Part shown: positions 35,346-43,863 of the stretch, piece by piece
Layout of the letters: each line of letters begins with the position of its first letter
Numbering within the stretch: position 1 is the first letter of the stretch
Translations under genes and position numbers: made by a program
From: Bosea sp. PAMC 26642
Lineage (GTDB): Bacteria > Pseudomonadota > Alphaproteobacteria > Rhizobiales > Beijerinckiaceae
Assembly (NCBI RefSeq): GCF_001562255.1
Contig: NZ_CP014301.1
Location: forward strand, 186,001-250,000
DNA length: 64,000 bases
Reading direction: 5' to 3'
The notes under the pieces: model-generated
Seen by the model: the letters and a program-made list of their open reading frames with translations, nothing else
Databases searched by the model: none
What the model was told of the DNA's origin: nothing

Positions 35346-35804
35346 ATGGCTCACACGCTCACCATCAATGGACGCTCGCACAGCGTCGATGTCGATGACG
35401 ACACGCCCCTGCTCTGGGCGATCCGGGACAATCTCGGCCTGACCGGCACCAAGTTCGGCTGCGGCGTTGCCCAATGCGGCGCCTGCACGGTCTGGATCGA
35501 CGGCCAGCCCGTGCGCTCCTGTGTCACGCCGGTCTCGGCCGTCGAAGGCAAGGTCACCACGATCGAGGCGCTTTCCGGCAAGGAAGCCGATGCCGTCCAG
35601 GCCGCCTGGGACAAGATCGACGTACCGCAATGCGGCTATTGCCAGTCCGGCCAGGTGATGAGCGCGGTCGCCCTGCTGAAGGAGAACCCCAAGCCCAGCG
35701 ACCGCGACATCGATCTCGCGATGAACGGCAACATCTGCCGCTGCGCTACCTATGCCCGCATCCGCACGGCGATCCACGCCGCCGCCCGCACGCTGGAGGG
35801 TTGA
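35346..35804 (+). CDS. iorA: Molybdenum hydroxylase [2Fe-2S] subunit (isoquinoline 1-oxidoreductase alpha type)
   Basis: 152 residues. An N-terminal plant-type ferredoxin domain has the ligands in [15 protein letters not shown] with a further Cys in VRSCVTPV. The C-terminal helical [2Fe-2S] domain has [12 protein letters not shown] and [15 protein letters not shown]. This small subunit passes electrons from the molybdenum site. The pairing with a Tat-dependent molybdopterin subunit and a cytochrome is the IorAB-type layout (isoquinoline 1-oxidoreductase or aldehyde oxidase) rather than cytosolic three-subunit CO dehydrogenase. The substrate is unknown. Confidence 0.92.
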   Translation: MAHTLTINGRSHSVDVDDDTPLLWAIRDNLGLTGTKFGCGVAQCGACTVWIDGQPVRSCVTPVSAVEGKVTTIEALSGKEADAVQAAWDKIDVPQCGYCQSGQVMSAVALLKENPKPSDRDIDLAMNGNICRCATYARIRTAIHAAARTLEG

Positions 35805-35806
35805 GC

Positions 35807-37984
35807 ATGACCGCCCACGATCTCGCCCTTTCGCGCCGCTCGCTCCTGTCAGGGGCCGGCGCGCTCATCATCGGGTTGCATTTGCCCAAGGCCGCCCGCG
35901 CCCAGTCCGGCGCGGCACAGGCCTTCCGCCCAGGCGGAGCGGCCGCCTTTGCGCCGAACGCCTTCATCCGCGTCGCGGCCGACCACAGCATCACCGTTCT
36001 CGTCAAGCATATCGAGTTCGGACAGGGACCCTTCACCGGGCTGGCGACGCTCGTGGCCGAGGAGATGGATGCCGATTGGGGCCAGATGCGCGCCGAGCAC
36101 GCGCCCGCCGACGTCAAGCTCTACGCCAATCTCGCCTTCGGCGTGCAGGGCACGGGCGGCTCGACCGCCATGGCGAATTCCTTCGAGCAGATTCGCAAAG
36201 CGGCCGCGACCGCCCGCGCCATGCTGGTCCAGGCTGCGGCGCAGGCCTGGAAGGTGCCAGCGGGCGATATCACGATCGAGGCTGGCGTGCTGAAGCACGT
36301 TTCGGGCAAGCAGGGCCGCTTCGGAGAATTCGCCGAGGCAGCCGCAAAACTCCCTGTCCCGACTGACGCGCCGCTGAAGCAGCCCTCGCAGTTCCGCCTG
36401 ATCGGCAAGGAAGGCGCCGTGAAGCGCCTCGACAGCGCCGACAAGGCCCGCGGCAAGACGCAGTTCACCATCGACATCAGCGCGCCGAACATGCTGACGG
36501 TCGTCGTCGCCCGCGCTCCGCGCTTCGGCGGCAAGGTCGCGAGCTTCGACGCGGCGGAGGCGCTCAAGGTCAGGGGCGTCGTCGACGTCAAGCAGATCGG
36601 CTCGGGCGTCGCCGTCTATGCGCAGGGCATGTGGCCCGCGATCAAGGGCCGCGAGGCGCTGAAGGTCGTCTGGGACGAGAGCGAGGCCGAGAAGCGCGGC
36701 AGCACTGAGCTCGTCGCCGAATATCGCGCGCTCGCCCGCACGCCGGGCACCGTCGCCGGTCGCCATGGCGATGCCGAGGCGGTCCTTGCCAAGGCCGAGC
36801 GGGTGATCGAGGCCGAATACGTCTTTCCCTATTTGGCGCATGCGCCGATGGAGCCGCTCGACGGCTATCTCGAATGGAATGCCGATGGCGCGCTCGCCCG
36901 CTTCGGCAGCCAGTTCCAGACCACGGAGCACATGACCATCGCGACGGTGCTGGGCCTGCCGCCGGAGAAGGTCCAGCTCGAGACCATGCTGGCCGGCGGA
37001 TCCTTCGGCCGGCGCGCGCAGGTGAGCCAGCATTTGGCAGCCGAACTGGCCATGTGCGCCAAGGCGATCGGCCCCAACCGCCCGGTCAAGCTTGTCTGGA
37101 CCCGCGAGGACGACCTGACCGGCGGCTATTATCGCCCGCTCTTCGTCCACCGCCTGCGCGGTGCCGTGAAGGACGGCAAGATCACCGCCTGGACCAACAG
37201 CATCGTCGGCCAGTCCTTCTTCCTCGGCACGCCCTTCGAGGCGATGACGGTGAAGAACGGCGTCGATGCGACCATGGTCGAGGGCGCCAACGAGCTGCCC
37301 TACGAGGTCGCGGATTTCCGCTGCGAGGTTCACACGGCCAAGGTCGGCGTACCCACCTTGTGGTGGCGCTCGGTCGGCCACACCCACACCGCCTATGCGG
37401 TGGAGTGTTTCGTCGATGAGCTGCTCCAGGCCGCAGGGCAGGACCCGGTCGCAGGCCGTCTTGCCATGATGGGCAAGGAGCCGCGGCTGGTCGGCGTGCT
37501 GAAGGCCGTCGCCGAGCTGGCGAAATGGACAGGCCCCGACGCCGGCAACGGCCGGGCGCGCGGCGTCGCCGTGGCGGAGAGCTTCGGCTCCTTCGTCGCC
37601 CAGATCGCCGAGGTTTCGGTGGGCGATGGCGGCGAGCCCAGGGTCCACAAGGTCTGGTGCGCGATCGACTGCGGCATCGCCGTCAATCCCGACATCATCC
37701 GTGCGCAGATGGAAGGCGGCATCGGCTTTGGCCTCGGCCATGCGCTCTATGGCGAACTCACCCTCGACAAGGGCAAGCCGGTCCAGACCAATTTCGACAG
37801 CTACCGCTCGCTGCGCATCCACGAGATGCCGGAGGTCGAGGTCAGGATCATCGCCTCGACCGAAAAGCCGACAGGCGTGGGCGAGCCCGGCGTGCCGCCG
37901 ATCGGCCCTGCCGTCGCCAACGCGCTGGCGCGGCTCGGCCAGGGTCGCCCGCGTCAACTGCCGATGGTCGGGGGGATGGTCTGA
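35807..37984 (+). CDS. iorB: Molybdenum hydroxylase, molybdopterin-binding subunit (isoquinoline 1-oxidoreductase beta type)
   Basis: 725 residues from the ATG at 35807, just after the small subunit. The N-terminus has a twin-arginine signal ([15 protein letters not shown] then an Ala-rich cleavage site KAARA), so the folded enzyme is exported with its partner. Molybdopterin contacts include [24 protein letters not shown] and [11 protein letters not shown]. The catalytic Glu sits in [13 protein letters not shown]. Such enzymes hydroxylate N-heterocycles or aldehydes in the periplasm and donate electrons to c-type cytochromes. One base of overlap joins it to the cytochrome gene. The mononuclear Mo cofactor must be cytosine-dinucleotide or similar, made elsewhere. 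Confidence 0.92.
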   Translation: MTAHDLALSRRSLLSGAGALIIGLHLPKAARAQSGAAQAFRPGGAAAFAPNAFIRVAADHSITVLVKHIEFGQGPFTGLATLVAEEMDADWGQMRAEHAPADVKLYANLAFGVQGTGGSTAMANSFEQIRKAAATARAMLVQAAAQAWKVPAGDITIEAGVLKHVSGKQGRFGEFAEAAAKLPVPTDAPLKQPSQFRLIGKEGAVKRLDSADKARGKTQFTIDISAPNMLTVVVARAPRFGGKVASFDAAEALKVRGVVDVKQIGSGVAVYAQGMWPAIKGREALKVVWDESEAEKRGSTELVAEYRALARTPGTVAGRHGDAEAVLAKAERVIEAEYVFPYLAHAPMEPLDGYLEWNADGALARFGSQFQTTEHMTIATVLGLPPEKVQLETMLAGGSFGRRAQVSQHLAAELAMCAKAIGPNRPVKLVWTREDDLTGGYYRPLFVHRLRGAVKDGKITAWTNSIVGQSFFLGTPFEAMTVKNGVDATMVEGANELPYEVADFRCEVHTAKVGVPTLWWRSVGHTHTAYAVECFVDELLQAAGQDPVAGRLAMMGKEPRLVGVLKAVAELAKWTGPDAGNGRARGVAVAESFGSFVAQIAEVSVGDGGEPRVHKVWCAIDCGIAVNPDIIRAQMEGGIGFGLGHALYGELTLDKGKPVQTNFDSYRSLRIHEMPEVEVRIIASTEKPTGVGEPGVPPIGPAVANALARLGQGRPRQLPMVGGMV

Positions 37985-38619
37985 TGCGATATTCGATGCT
38001 TCTTGCCGCCGTGGCGGGGCTTGGCCTCGCGCTCGGCGGGACGGCCCTTACGGTCGCCCAGACGACGGCGGTGCCGTCCGTGGCCCTGCCTGCCGCGGGC
38101 ACGCTGCGGCCGGTTGAGAGCTTCCAGTCCATCGCCCAGCGCGAAGCGCGTTCGGCGGCGATCTTCACCGAAATGGGCAAGGTCCTGCAGCATCCCCGCT
38201 GCGTGAATTGCCATCCCGCGACCGAGCGTCCGCGCCAGACCGATGCGCAGCGCCCGCACCAGCCGCTCGTCGTGCGCGGCAAGGATGGGCACGGGGCGCC
38301 CGGCATGGCCTGCACCACCTGCCACGGCAAGGAGAACTTCGATCCCGCTCGCGTCCCCGGCGATGGTCACTGGGCGCTGGCTCCCGCCTCCATGGCCTGG
38401 GAGGGCAAGACGCTCGGCCAGATCTGCGAGCAGATGAAGGACCCTAACCGCAACGGCAGCCGCGACATGGCCGCGCTGATCAAGCATGTCGCCGAGGACA
38501 CGCTCGTCGGCTGGGCCTGGCGCCCGGGACCGGGCCGCCAACCCGCGCCCGGGACGCAGGACCAGTTCGGCATGCTCTTCAAGGCCTGGGCCGAGACGGG
38601 GGCGGTCTGCCCGCGCTGA
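37984..38619 (+). CDS. Diheme cytochrome c-like subunit of the molybdenum hydroxylase
   Basis: 211 residues. A signal peptide ([20 protein letters not shown]) is followed by two haem-attachment motifs, CVNCH and CTTCH, about 45 residues apart. Met residues that could be axial ligands are present. The region between them ([15 protein letters not shown]) is characteristic of a family often annotated as an isoquinoline 1-oxidoreductase subunit. It would carry electrons from the periplasmic enzyme to the respiratory chain. The start overlaps the previous stop by one base (TGATG), so the three genes form one operon, closed by a terminator at 38639-38679. Confidence 0.88.
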   Translation: MRYSMLLAAVAGLGLALGGTALTVAQTTAVPSVALPAAGTLRPVESFQSIAQREARSAAIFTEMGKVLQHPRCVNCHPATERPRQTDAQRPHQPLVVRGKDGHGAPGMACTTCHGKENFDPARVPGDGHWALAPASMAWEGKTLGQICEQMKDPNRNGSRDMAALIKHVAEDTLVGWAWRPGPGRQPAPGTQDQFGMLFKAWAETGAVCPR

Positions 38620-38638
38620 GGCTTGCTAGCGAAAAGAC

Positions 38639-38679
38639 GAGGCGGCGGGTTTCAAAGAGCCTGCCGCCTCTCGCCTTTT
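38639..38679 (+). terminator. Intrinsic terminator of the iorAB-cytochrome operon
   Basis: GAGGCGGCGGG and CCTGCCGCCTC pair over 11 bp (one G-T) with a 10-base loop, followed by TCGCCTTTT. Confidence 0.85.
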
Positions 38680-38895
38680 GACCGCCCGCTGGACCCGCGT
38701 TGCAAATTATGCTAGCCCAACCCACGTAAGACGAGATGCGGCCGGGTTCTGGCCATTCCTCCGCGCGGGCTCACCCGGTCGGCGGTCACGATTCAGATCC
38801 ACCACACATCGACTACACGACCATGGCGAGGCGTCCGCGCGTCGAGCCATGGGTCTCATCGAATGCGCGGATCTGAAACGTAAGGACTACCTTCC
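38680..38895 (+). promoter_or_regulatory. Leader region of cspA
   Basis: After the terminator come about 216 bases without a gene before the cspA start. AAGGA precedes the ATG at about ten bases. A long leader is typical of cold-shock genes, whose 5' UTR refolds with temperature. I cannot place the transcription start with confidence. Confidence 0.45.
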
Positions 38896-39105
38896 ATGGA
38901 TAAGGGCACCGTCAAGTGGTTCAACGCCACCAAGGGCTACGGTTTCATCACGCCGTCTAACGGCGGCCAGGACATCTTCGTCCACATCAGCGCCGTCGAG
39001 CGCGCCGGCCTGCGCGAGCTGGTCGAAGGCCAGGTCGTCTCCTACGAGATGGTCGCCGATCGCAAGACCGGCAAGTCCTCGGCCGGCAACCTCGCCATCG
39101 CCTGA
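38896..39105 (+). CDS. cspA: Cold shock protein, CspA family
   Basis: 69 residues, the full cold-shock fold. RNA-binding motifs are KGYGFI (RNP1) and DIFVHISA (RNP2), with the surface aromatic residues in [14 protein letters not shown]. It acts as an RNA chaperone and anti-terminator at low temperature. It is followed by a hairpin, a DEAD-box helicase gene and infA, a grouping that fits cold adaptation of translation. Several csp paralogues are usual in these genomes. Confidence 0.97.
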   Translation: MDKGTVKWFNATKGYGFITPSNGGQDIFVHISAVERAGLRELVEGQVVSYEMVADRKTGKSSAGNLAIA

Positions 39106-39119
39106 GCAACAGCTATCGG

Positions 39120-39144
39120 CCAGGCCGGCCTTGCGCCGGCCTGG
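39120..39144 (+). terminator. Hairpin after cspA
   Basis: CCAGGCCGGC and GCCGGCCTGG form a perfect 10-bp stem with a CTTGC loop. The following T-run is short (TT), so termination may be partial, allowing read-through to the helicase. Confidence 0.7.
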
Positions 39145-39284
39145 TTCACCAAAGACACCTTCCGGCGCTGTGGCTTAGCGGTTCGCCGGCAGGACAGATC
39201 CAATAGTCAAGGCCGGACGCAATCCGGCGGCACAGCCGATACCCACATGTGCCCCTTGCGTCGCGGCGTCCGGAAAGACCTGTT

Positions 39285-40733
39285 TTGACTCAATTTACCG
39301 ACCTCGGCCTGGCCGAGCAGCTTCTCAAGGCGCTCGCCTCCGAAGGTTACACCACGCCCACGCCGATCCAGGCCCAGGCGATTCCCCCGATCCTCCAGGG
39401 CCGCGACCTTCTCGGCGCCGCCCAGACCGGCACCGGCAAGACGGCCGCCTTCGCGCTGCCGCTGATCCAGCGCCTGCTGACGCAGCCGCGCCGCATGGAA
39501 ACGCGCTCGGTTCGTGCGCTGATCCTGTCGCCGACCCGTGAGCTCGCCGCGCAGATCGAGACCTCGATCCGCGCCTATGCCCAGTTCACCACGATCAAGT
39601 CGACCGTCGTCTTCGGCGGCGTCCCCGTCGGCAAGCAGATCCGCGCGCTCGGCCAGCATGTCGATATCCTCGTCGCCACGCCCGGCCGCCTGCTCGATCT
39701 CGTCGATCAGCGCGCCGTCTCGCTGCGCGAGATCGAATACCTCGTCCTGGACGAGGCTGACCAGATGCTCGATCTCGGCTTCGTTCATGCGCTGCGCCGG
39801 ATCGCCACGCTGATCCCCAAGAAGCGCCAGACGCTGCTGTTCTCGGCGACGATGCCCAAGCCGATCCGCGAGATCGCCTCGGCCTATCTGACCGATCCCG
39901 TCGAGGTCTCGGTCGCGCCCGTCGCGACCACCGCAGAGAAGATCGACCAGCGCGTCATCTTCACCCAGCCCGGTGAGAAGCCGGCTCTGCTGGCGAAGAC
40001 CCTGAGCGGTCCTGACATGGAGCGCGCCATCGTCTTCACCCGCACCAAGCACGGCGCCGACAAGGTCGTCCGCCAGCTCGAGGTGTCCGGCATCAAGTCC
40101 GCGGCGATCCACGGCAACAAGAGCCAGGGCCAGCGCGAGCGGGCGCTCGGCGCCTTCCGTGACGGCGAATTGCGCATTCTGGTCGCGACCGACATCGCCG
40201 CGCGCGGCATCGATGTCGACGGTATCAGCCACGTCGTGCAGTTCGACTTGCCCAACGTCGCCGAGACCTATGTCCACCGCATCGGCCGCACCGCGCGCGC
40301 CGGCGCCTCGGGCATGGCGATCGCCTTCTGCACACCCGAAGAACGCGGCGATCTCGCCGCGATCGAGAAGCTGACCCGCATCGCCATCACGCCGATGGGC
40401 GAGGTGCCGTATTGGGATGGCCGCACACCGAAGAAGCCGCCCCAGAACCAGGGTCGCGGCGGACGCGGCGGTGGTCAGGGCGCCGGTGGCGGGCGCGATC
40501 ACGGCCGGCCCGGCGGCGGCCAGCGTCAGGGCGCCAAGCCCCAGCATGCCGGCGGCGGCCGCAGCGAGGCACCCCGCAGTGAGGCGCCGCGCAACGACCG
40601 TCCGGCGCGCACCGAGCAGCCCGCCCAGCGAAAAGACGGGGGTTCCGCCAAGGAAGGGCTTGGCGGCGTCGCCTTCTTGCAGCAAAGAACAGATCAACGA
40701 CGCACCGGCGGCGCCCGGCGTCGCGCGAACTGA
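39285..40733 (+). CDS. rhlE: DEAD-box RNA helicase (RhlE type)
   Basis: 482 residues from a TTG at 39285 with GGAAAG upstream; an in-frame GTG at 39249 is an alternative. All core motifs are present: Q-motif in GYTTPTPIQAQAIP, motif I AQTGTGKT, VLDEADQML (DEAD), FSATMP (SAT), VATDIAARGIDVD and HRIGRTARAG. After about residue 395 comes a basic, Gly/Arg/Gln-rich tail with many RGG-like repeats, typical of RhlE and likely to bind RNA. Its place between cspA and infA suggests rRNA or mRNA unwinding in the cold. Confidence 0.95.
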   Translation: MTQFTDLGLAEQLLKALASEGYTTPTPIQAQAIPPILQGRDLLGAAQTGTGKTAAFALPLIQRLLTQPRRMETRSVRALILSPTRELAAQIETSIRAYAQFTTIKSTVVFGGVPVGKQIRALGQHVDILVATPGRLLDLVDQRAVSLREIEYLVLDEADQMLDLGFVHALRRIATLIPKKRQTLLFSATMPKPIREIASAYLTDPVEVSVAPVATTAEKIDQRVIFTQPGEKPALLAKTLSGPDMERAIVFTRTKHGADKVVRQLEVSGIKSAAIHGNKSQGQRERALGAFRDGELRILVATDIAARGIDVDGISHVVQFDLPNVAETYVHRIGRTARAGASGMAIAFCTPEERGDLAAIEKLTRIAITPMGEVPYWDGRTPKKPPQNQGRGGRGGGQGAGGGRDHGRPGGGQRQGAKPQHAGGGRSEAPRSEAPRNDRPARTEQPAQRKDGGSAKEGLGGVAFLQQRTDQRRTGGARRRAN

Positions 40734-40816
40734 CGCGCGACCAGCTTGAGTTGGATCGGATCGACGCCCAGGGGCCGATCCGATCCCGGCGCCCATGGAA
40801 GACGAAGGACTAAAGA

Positions 40817-41089
40817 ATGGCGAAGGAAGAACTGCTCGAATTCGACGGCACGGTGGTCGAAGTGCTGCCGGACGGCAATTACCGGGTCAAGCTCGACAAT
40901 GAGCACGTGATCCTGGCCTATGCCGCGGGCAAGATGAAGAAGAACCGCATCCGCACCATCGCCGGCGACCGCGTCGTCGTCGAGATGTCGCCCTATGATC
41001 TCGATCGCGGCCGCATCAACTTCCGCCAGAAGACGGCCGGCCCCGGCCCCGGCGGCCCACCGCGAAACCAGAACTTCCGTCGGCGCTGA
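40817..41089 (+). CDS. infA: Translation initiation factor IF-1
   Basis: 90 residues. The S1/OB fold shows as [20 protein letters not shown], then [20 protein letters not shown] and [20 protein letters not shown]. This is normal IF-1 to about residue 72. An extra Pro/Gly/Arg-rich tail of about 18 residues ([18 protein letters not shown]) follows, so it is longer than the 71-73 aa standard. IF-1 blocks the ribosomal A site during initiation and has RNA chaperone activity. A second, standard-length infA elsewhere in the genome is possible, making this a cold-linked variant. Confidence 0.95.
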   Translation: MAKEELLEFDGTVVEVLPDGNYRVKLDNEHVILAYAAGKMKKNRIRTIAGDRVVVEMSPYDLDRGRINFRQKTAGPGPGGPPRNQNFRRR

Positions 41090-41097
41090 TCGGCGCG

Positions 41098-41367
41098 ATG
41101 CGCTTTTCGCGGGTCGAACTGGTCTTCATTGCCTTCGGCGCCGGGCTCGGAGCCGTCGTCGCTTATCTCTCGAAGGCGGGCCTGGTCGCGACATCGCAGG
41201 CCTTCCCGCCTTTCGTCTTCGTACTGCTGGGACTCGGCCTCGCCGAGATCGTCGCGGGCCTAGCCCTGCGCAGCCCGCCGGGCTCCCTCATCGCCATGCC
41301 GGCGCGATTGCTCGCCTTCGCCATAGGCGTCGGCGTGCTGGCGCTGCTGGCGGGTGGGCTGGCCTGA
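41098..41367 (+). CDS. Small hypothetical membrane protein
   Basis: 89 residues, starting eight bases after infA. Three hydrophobic segments (about 8-25, 38-56 and 68-88) indicate a small polytopic inner-membrane protein. No family motif is evident. Its position at the end of the cold/translation cluster implies co-transcription with infA. Function unknown. Confidence 0.65.
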   Translation: MRFSRVELVFIAFGAGLGAVVAYLSKAGLVATSQAFPPFVFVLLGLGLAEIVAGLALRSPPGSLIAMPARLLAFAIGVGVLALLAGGLA

Positions 41368-41421
41368 TCCGGCTGCGGTCCCCGCGCGCCCGTCACCGTC
41401 CACGCCCATTACCAAAACACC

Positions 41422-41531
41422 GCGTCATCCCGGACAAGCCGCGTAGCGGCGCCGATCCGGGATCCATCATAGGGCACCGTCCTGCCCTACGATGGATCCC
41501 GGGTCTGCGCTGCGCTTGCCTGGGATGACGG
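41422..41531. repeat. Palindromic intergenic repeat, copy 2
   Basis: About 110 bp with CGTCATCCCGGACAAGCC at one end and TGGGATGACG at the other, and inner arms GGGATCCATC / GATGGATCCC. Same family as the element at 8.3 kb. Confidence 0.85.
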
Positions 41532-41550
41532 CAGCGTCAGACCTTGCCCC

Positions 41551-41581
41551 ATAAAAAAACCCCGGCCTGAGCCGGGGGTTT
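41551..41581 (-). terminator. Intrinsic terminator of the secreted repeat protein gene
   Basis: AACCCCGGC and GCCGGGGGTT pair around CTGA, with one bulged G. On the minus strand the stem is followed by seven T residues. Confidence 0.9.
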
Positions 41582-41621
41582 GAAGTGGTCGTGTCCGTGG
41601 TCGATAGGGTCTGCCTGTAAC

Positions 41622-42200
41622 TCAGTATCCGGCTCGGGCCCAATGCCGGGAAGCCGGTGTCATAAGGACCTGGCGCTGGCGGGTCTCGTAGGTCGCGGGA
41701 ATGGTCTCGTGCACCACCTGCGTGGCACTGACCATCACCTTGCGCTGGCGTTGGGTGTAGACGGCCGGGATCGTCTCGTAGGAGACGCTGGCCGGCGAAA
41801 TCTCGACGGTGCGCTGCACATGGGCATAGCGCGCCGGGGTCTCGACCCAGCAGCCGACGGTGCGGCCATGGGCGTCGCGGGTCACCTCCCAGCGCCTGCC
41901 GCCGGCCGAGACCATCACCGTCTCGGAAACAGTGCCGTATTGCGCCGGCTGGTGGCGCGGAATCTGGCGCTCGGGATGGAGCATCACCTGTTCGCTGACA
42001 TATTCGTAGCGGGCCGGCACGATCCGGGCCTCGGTCTGCTCCGGTCGGGTCATGACCGTCTCCGCGACAGAGCCGTAGACCGGCGGCGTCGAGACCAGAT
42101 TGTAGCAGGCCGAACCCCGGCAACCGCCGGCGATGGCGGCCTGCGAGCCCAGCAGCATGACTGCCGTGAGGGCCGAAGCGGAGAGAACCTTGCGCATCAT
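41622..42200 (-). CDS. Secreted tandem-repeat protein of unknown function
   Basis: 192 residues. A signal peptide (VLSASALTAVMLLGSQAAIAG) leads to a mature region built of degenerate repeats of about 25-30 residues. Each has a tyrosine or valine pattern such as PVYGSVAETVMTRPEQ, ARYEYVSEQVMLHPER, AQYGTVSETVMVSAGG and PAVYTQRQRKVMVSATQ, with an interposed RRWEVTRDAHGRTVGCW. There are about five units and two or three cysteines. Beta-strand-rich repeats suggest a periplasmic or cell-surface fibre-like fold. I know no function. A strong terminator follows. Confidence 0.75.
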   Translation of the reverse strand: MMRKVLSASALTAVMLLGSQAAIAGGCRGSACYNLVSTPPVYGSVAETVMTRPEQTEARIVPARYEYVSEQVMLHPERQIPRHQPAQYGTVSETVMVSAGGRRWEVTRDAHGRTVGCWVETPARYAHVQRTVEISPASVSYETIPAVYTQRQRKVMVSATQVVHETIPATYETRQRQVLMTPASRHWARAGY

Positions 42201-42441
42201 TTGGACCGGACCTGCCTTGCGGCGTCGTCGCGCCGCTTGTGGAGATCAGCAAGCCCGCCCGGCGTGATGAACGCAAGGTAAACGCCCAAACAAGGTAAAA
42301 TTAACCAGTTTGAGGCGGGCGGCGGCGTTTAGGTGTGTTGAGGAGGGGTGAAGGCAATGGTTCGAATGCGAGGGAATAGTGCTTGGGGAGTATCCCCAAC
42401 TCGGGCAGCCCCGGTCGCTCTTGCTTATTCAAGCGATAACA

Positions 42442-43191
42442 TCACGCTGCCCTCGCATATTGGATAAAGGTCTCGCTGGTCGCACCTATCTCTAGGATGT
42501 GCGACACGTCGCCTAGCATGTTGGCCTTGCTGCTAATCTTCGCAAGCGAACTGACAACCGAATTCAGCGAGGGCGCGTCTGCCACCCTCACCAGATCCGA
42601 AAACATCAGGAACTTGTTCGCGACAGCGTTCGCGTGGTCGCCAACAAACTCGAAAACGGCTCTTTTCCCGTTCAACACGACGATATTATGAGCTTCCCAA
42701 GCCGCATCGCGTCCCATGATTTCTTGCTTGCGAGCAACGTTCTGGCGGCCGAAGATGTCGCTTACCCGATCAAAAACAGCGCTGTTTGCGTGTCGCTCTT
42801 TGGACTCTGAGGCACGTAGTAGCGCCCGGCCAACCGCGCCTGTGGATGCATTGGCAACAGAGATAATCGCCCCCTCAATCCGGTCGAGCGGCGCGGATGC
42901 GGCGAAGACGCTAGCGCCGTCGTAGCCGACGCCAAACCAATCAGCGGTATCCTTCGCGGCTTTATCAAAGAAGTCAGAAGCGCCCGACATCTCGGCCTCG
43001 CGCATGCCTAGGGCGCAATCGGACACAAAGCATCTATCGCCGGATACTGAAATATGGACGGCCGCCAGCGCCCCGCTTGGGTAGGAGACAGGCACGCTCA
43101 CAACGCTGGCCTCGCCAAACTCTCGCACGGAGACAAGCCGCGAAACTGCTGTCGCGATAGCATTTTTGAGAGGGCGTGTATCCGTGATCAT
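42442..43191 (-). CDS. Hypothetical protein of a low-GC two-gene module (DUF1828/1829-like?)
   Basis: 249 residues, visibly lower in GC (about 55% over lines counted by hand) than its neighbours. The N-terminal half contains HISVSGDRCFVSDCALGMRE, which faintly resembles the sheet-rich start of DUF1828 proteins (a D-x-G turn after a strand). The C-terminal half has AWEAHNIVVLNGKRAVFEFV and FLMFSDLVRVADAPSLNSVV, like a small nuclease-type or DUF1829-like fold, without clear catalytic residues. The gene starts three bases after the stop of the upstream partner. I cannot assign a function; a defence or toxin role is a guess. Confidence 0.6.
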   Translation of the reverse strand: MITDTRPLKNAIATAVSRLVSVREFGEASVVSVPVSYPSGALAAVHISVSGDRCFVSDCALGMREAEMSGASDFFDKAAKDTADWFGVGYDGASVFAASAPLDRIEGAIISVANASTGAVGRALLRASESKERHANSAVFDRVSDIFGRQNVARKQEIMGRDAAWEAHNIVVLNGKRAVFEFVGDHANAVANKFLMFSDLVRVADAPSLNSVVSSLAKISSKANMLGDVSHILEIGATSETFIQYARAA

Positions 43192-43194
43192 TTT

Positions 43195-43761
43195 TTAGAC
43201 ACCCAAATCCCACTGCGCGCCTGACGGGGGAATGGCCTCAGGATTGATCAGGCGGATTCTACCACAGACGTAGGATAACGCAGCATCATATGTCTGGAAG
43301 TCGGGCTCGATCCGGCGCGCAGCGTGAACGCCAGGTTCCAAGACGCGGCGCTCAACTGCGGTCACATGATCCCTGCATGTGTGTTCGTGCGTGTCTCCAG
43401 GCAAGAAAACTAGTCCCTGAATTTCCGGTGGCGTTGGCAGCCCAAGGCCGTTGCTGTGACCGCTGATAGGATGCCATTCAAGGCGATAGAGAACTAAGCA
43501 CGTTTTCTGCCCCGGCTGGTCACACTCCAATTGGAACGTGGCCACGTCAGGGAAGGTTGGGAATACTGAGATCCGAAATTTAAGCCCGCGCGGCATCGCC
43601 TGCGCGATGCGCAAGCGGCGCTCGAAAAACATGACTGGGTAGCTGCCTGCGCGATTTTTCTTAGGCTGCCATCCCGCTCCGGCGGCCAGCTCTTTGTCAG
43701 AATCCAGATAGAAAACCGCTTCATCAAGTTCCAGCGCCATCGCGCCTACAGAACCACGCAT
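43195..43761 (-). CDS. Hypothetical protein, first gene of the low-GC module
   Basis: 188 residues from the ATG at 43761; an ATG seven codons in (MALELDEAVF) is a credible alternative. It is a soluble alpha/beta-looking protein with LVLYRLEWHPISGHSNG and a downstream DTHEHTCRDH cluster of His and Cys that could bind metal. The YRLEWHP...H...H arrangement recalls DUF6978-like proteins, which I have an unsure memory of seeing beside DUF1828 genes. GC is about 57% by hand count. The partner follows after three bases, so the two are co-translated. No toxin or nuclease motif can be named. Confidence 0.55.
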   Translation of the reverse strand: MRGSVGAMALELDEAVFYLDSDKELAAGAGWQPKKNRAGSYPVMFFERRLRIAQAMPRGLKFRISVFPTFPDVATFQLECDQPGQKTCLVLYRLEWHPISGHSNGLGLPTPPEIQGLVFLPGDTHEHTCRDHVTAVERRVLEPGVHAARRIEPDFQTYDAALSYVCGRIRLINPEAIPPSGAQWDLGV

Positions 43762-43863
43762 TTTATCGGAATGCGAGTCAGGGCGGCCTTCACTGCCTAA
43801 CTTGCGTCAAGGGGATAACCGCCCTCTAAAAAAAGCGGCCAGTTACCATCTGACCGTCTGCCC

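Noticed and set aside
42350..42375. tRNA-like GGTTCGAAT sequence
   Set aside because: No acceptor stem, anticodon arm or D-arm can be folded around it.
42201..43863. Mobile element boundaries around the low-GC module
   Set aside because: I looked for direct repeats, tRNA ends or transposase remnants on both sides and found none.
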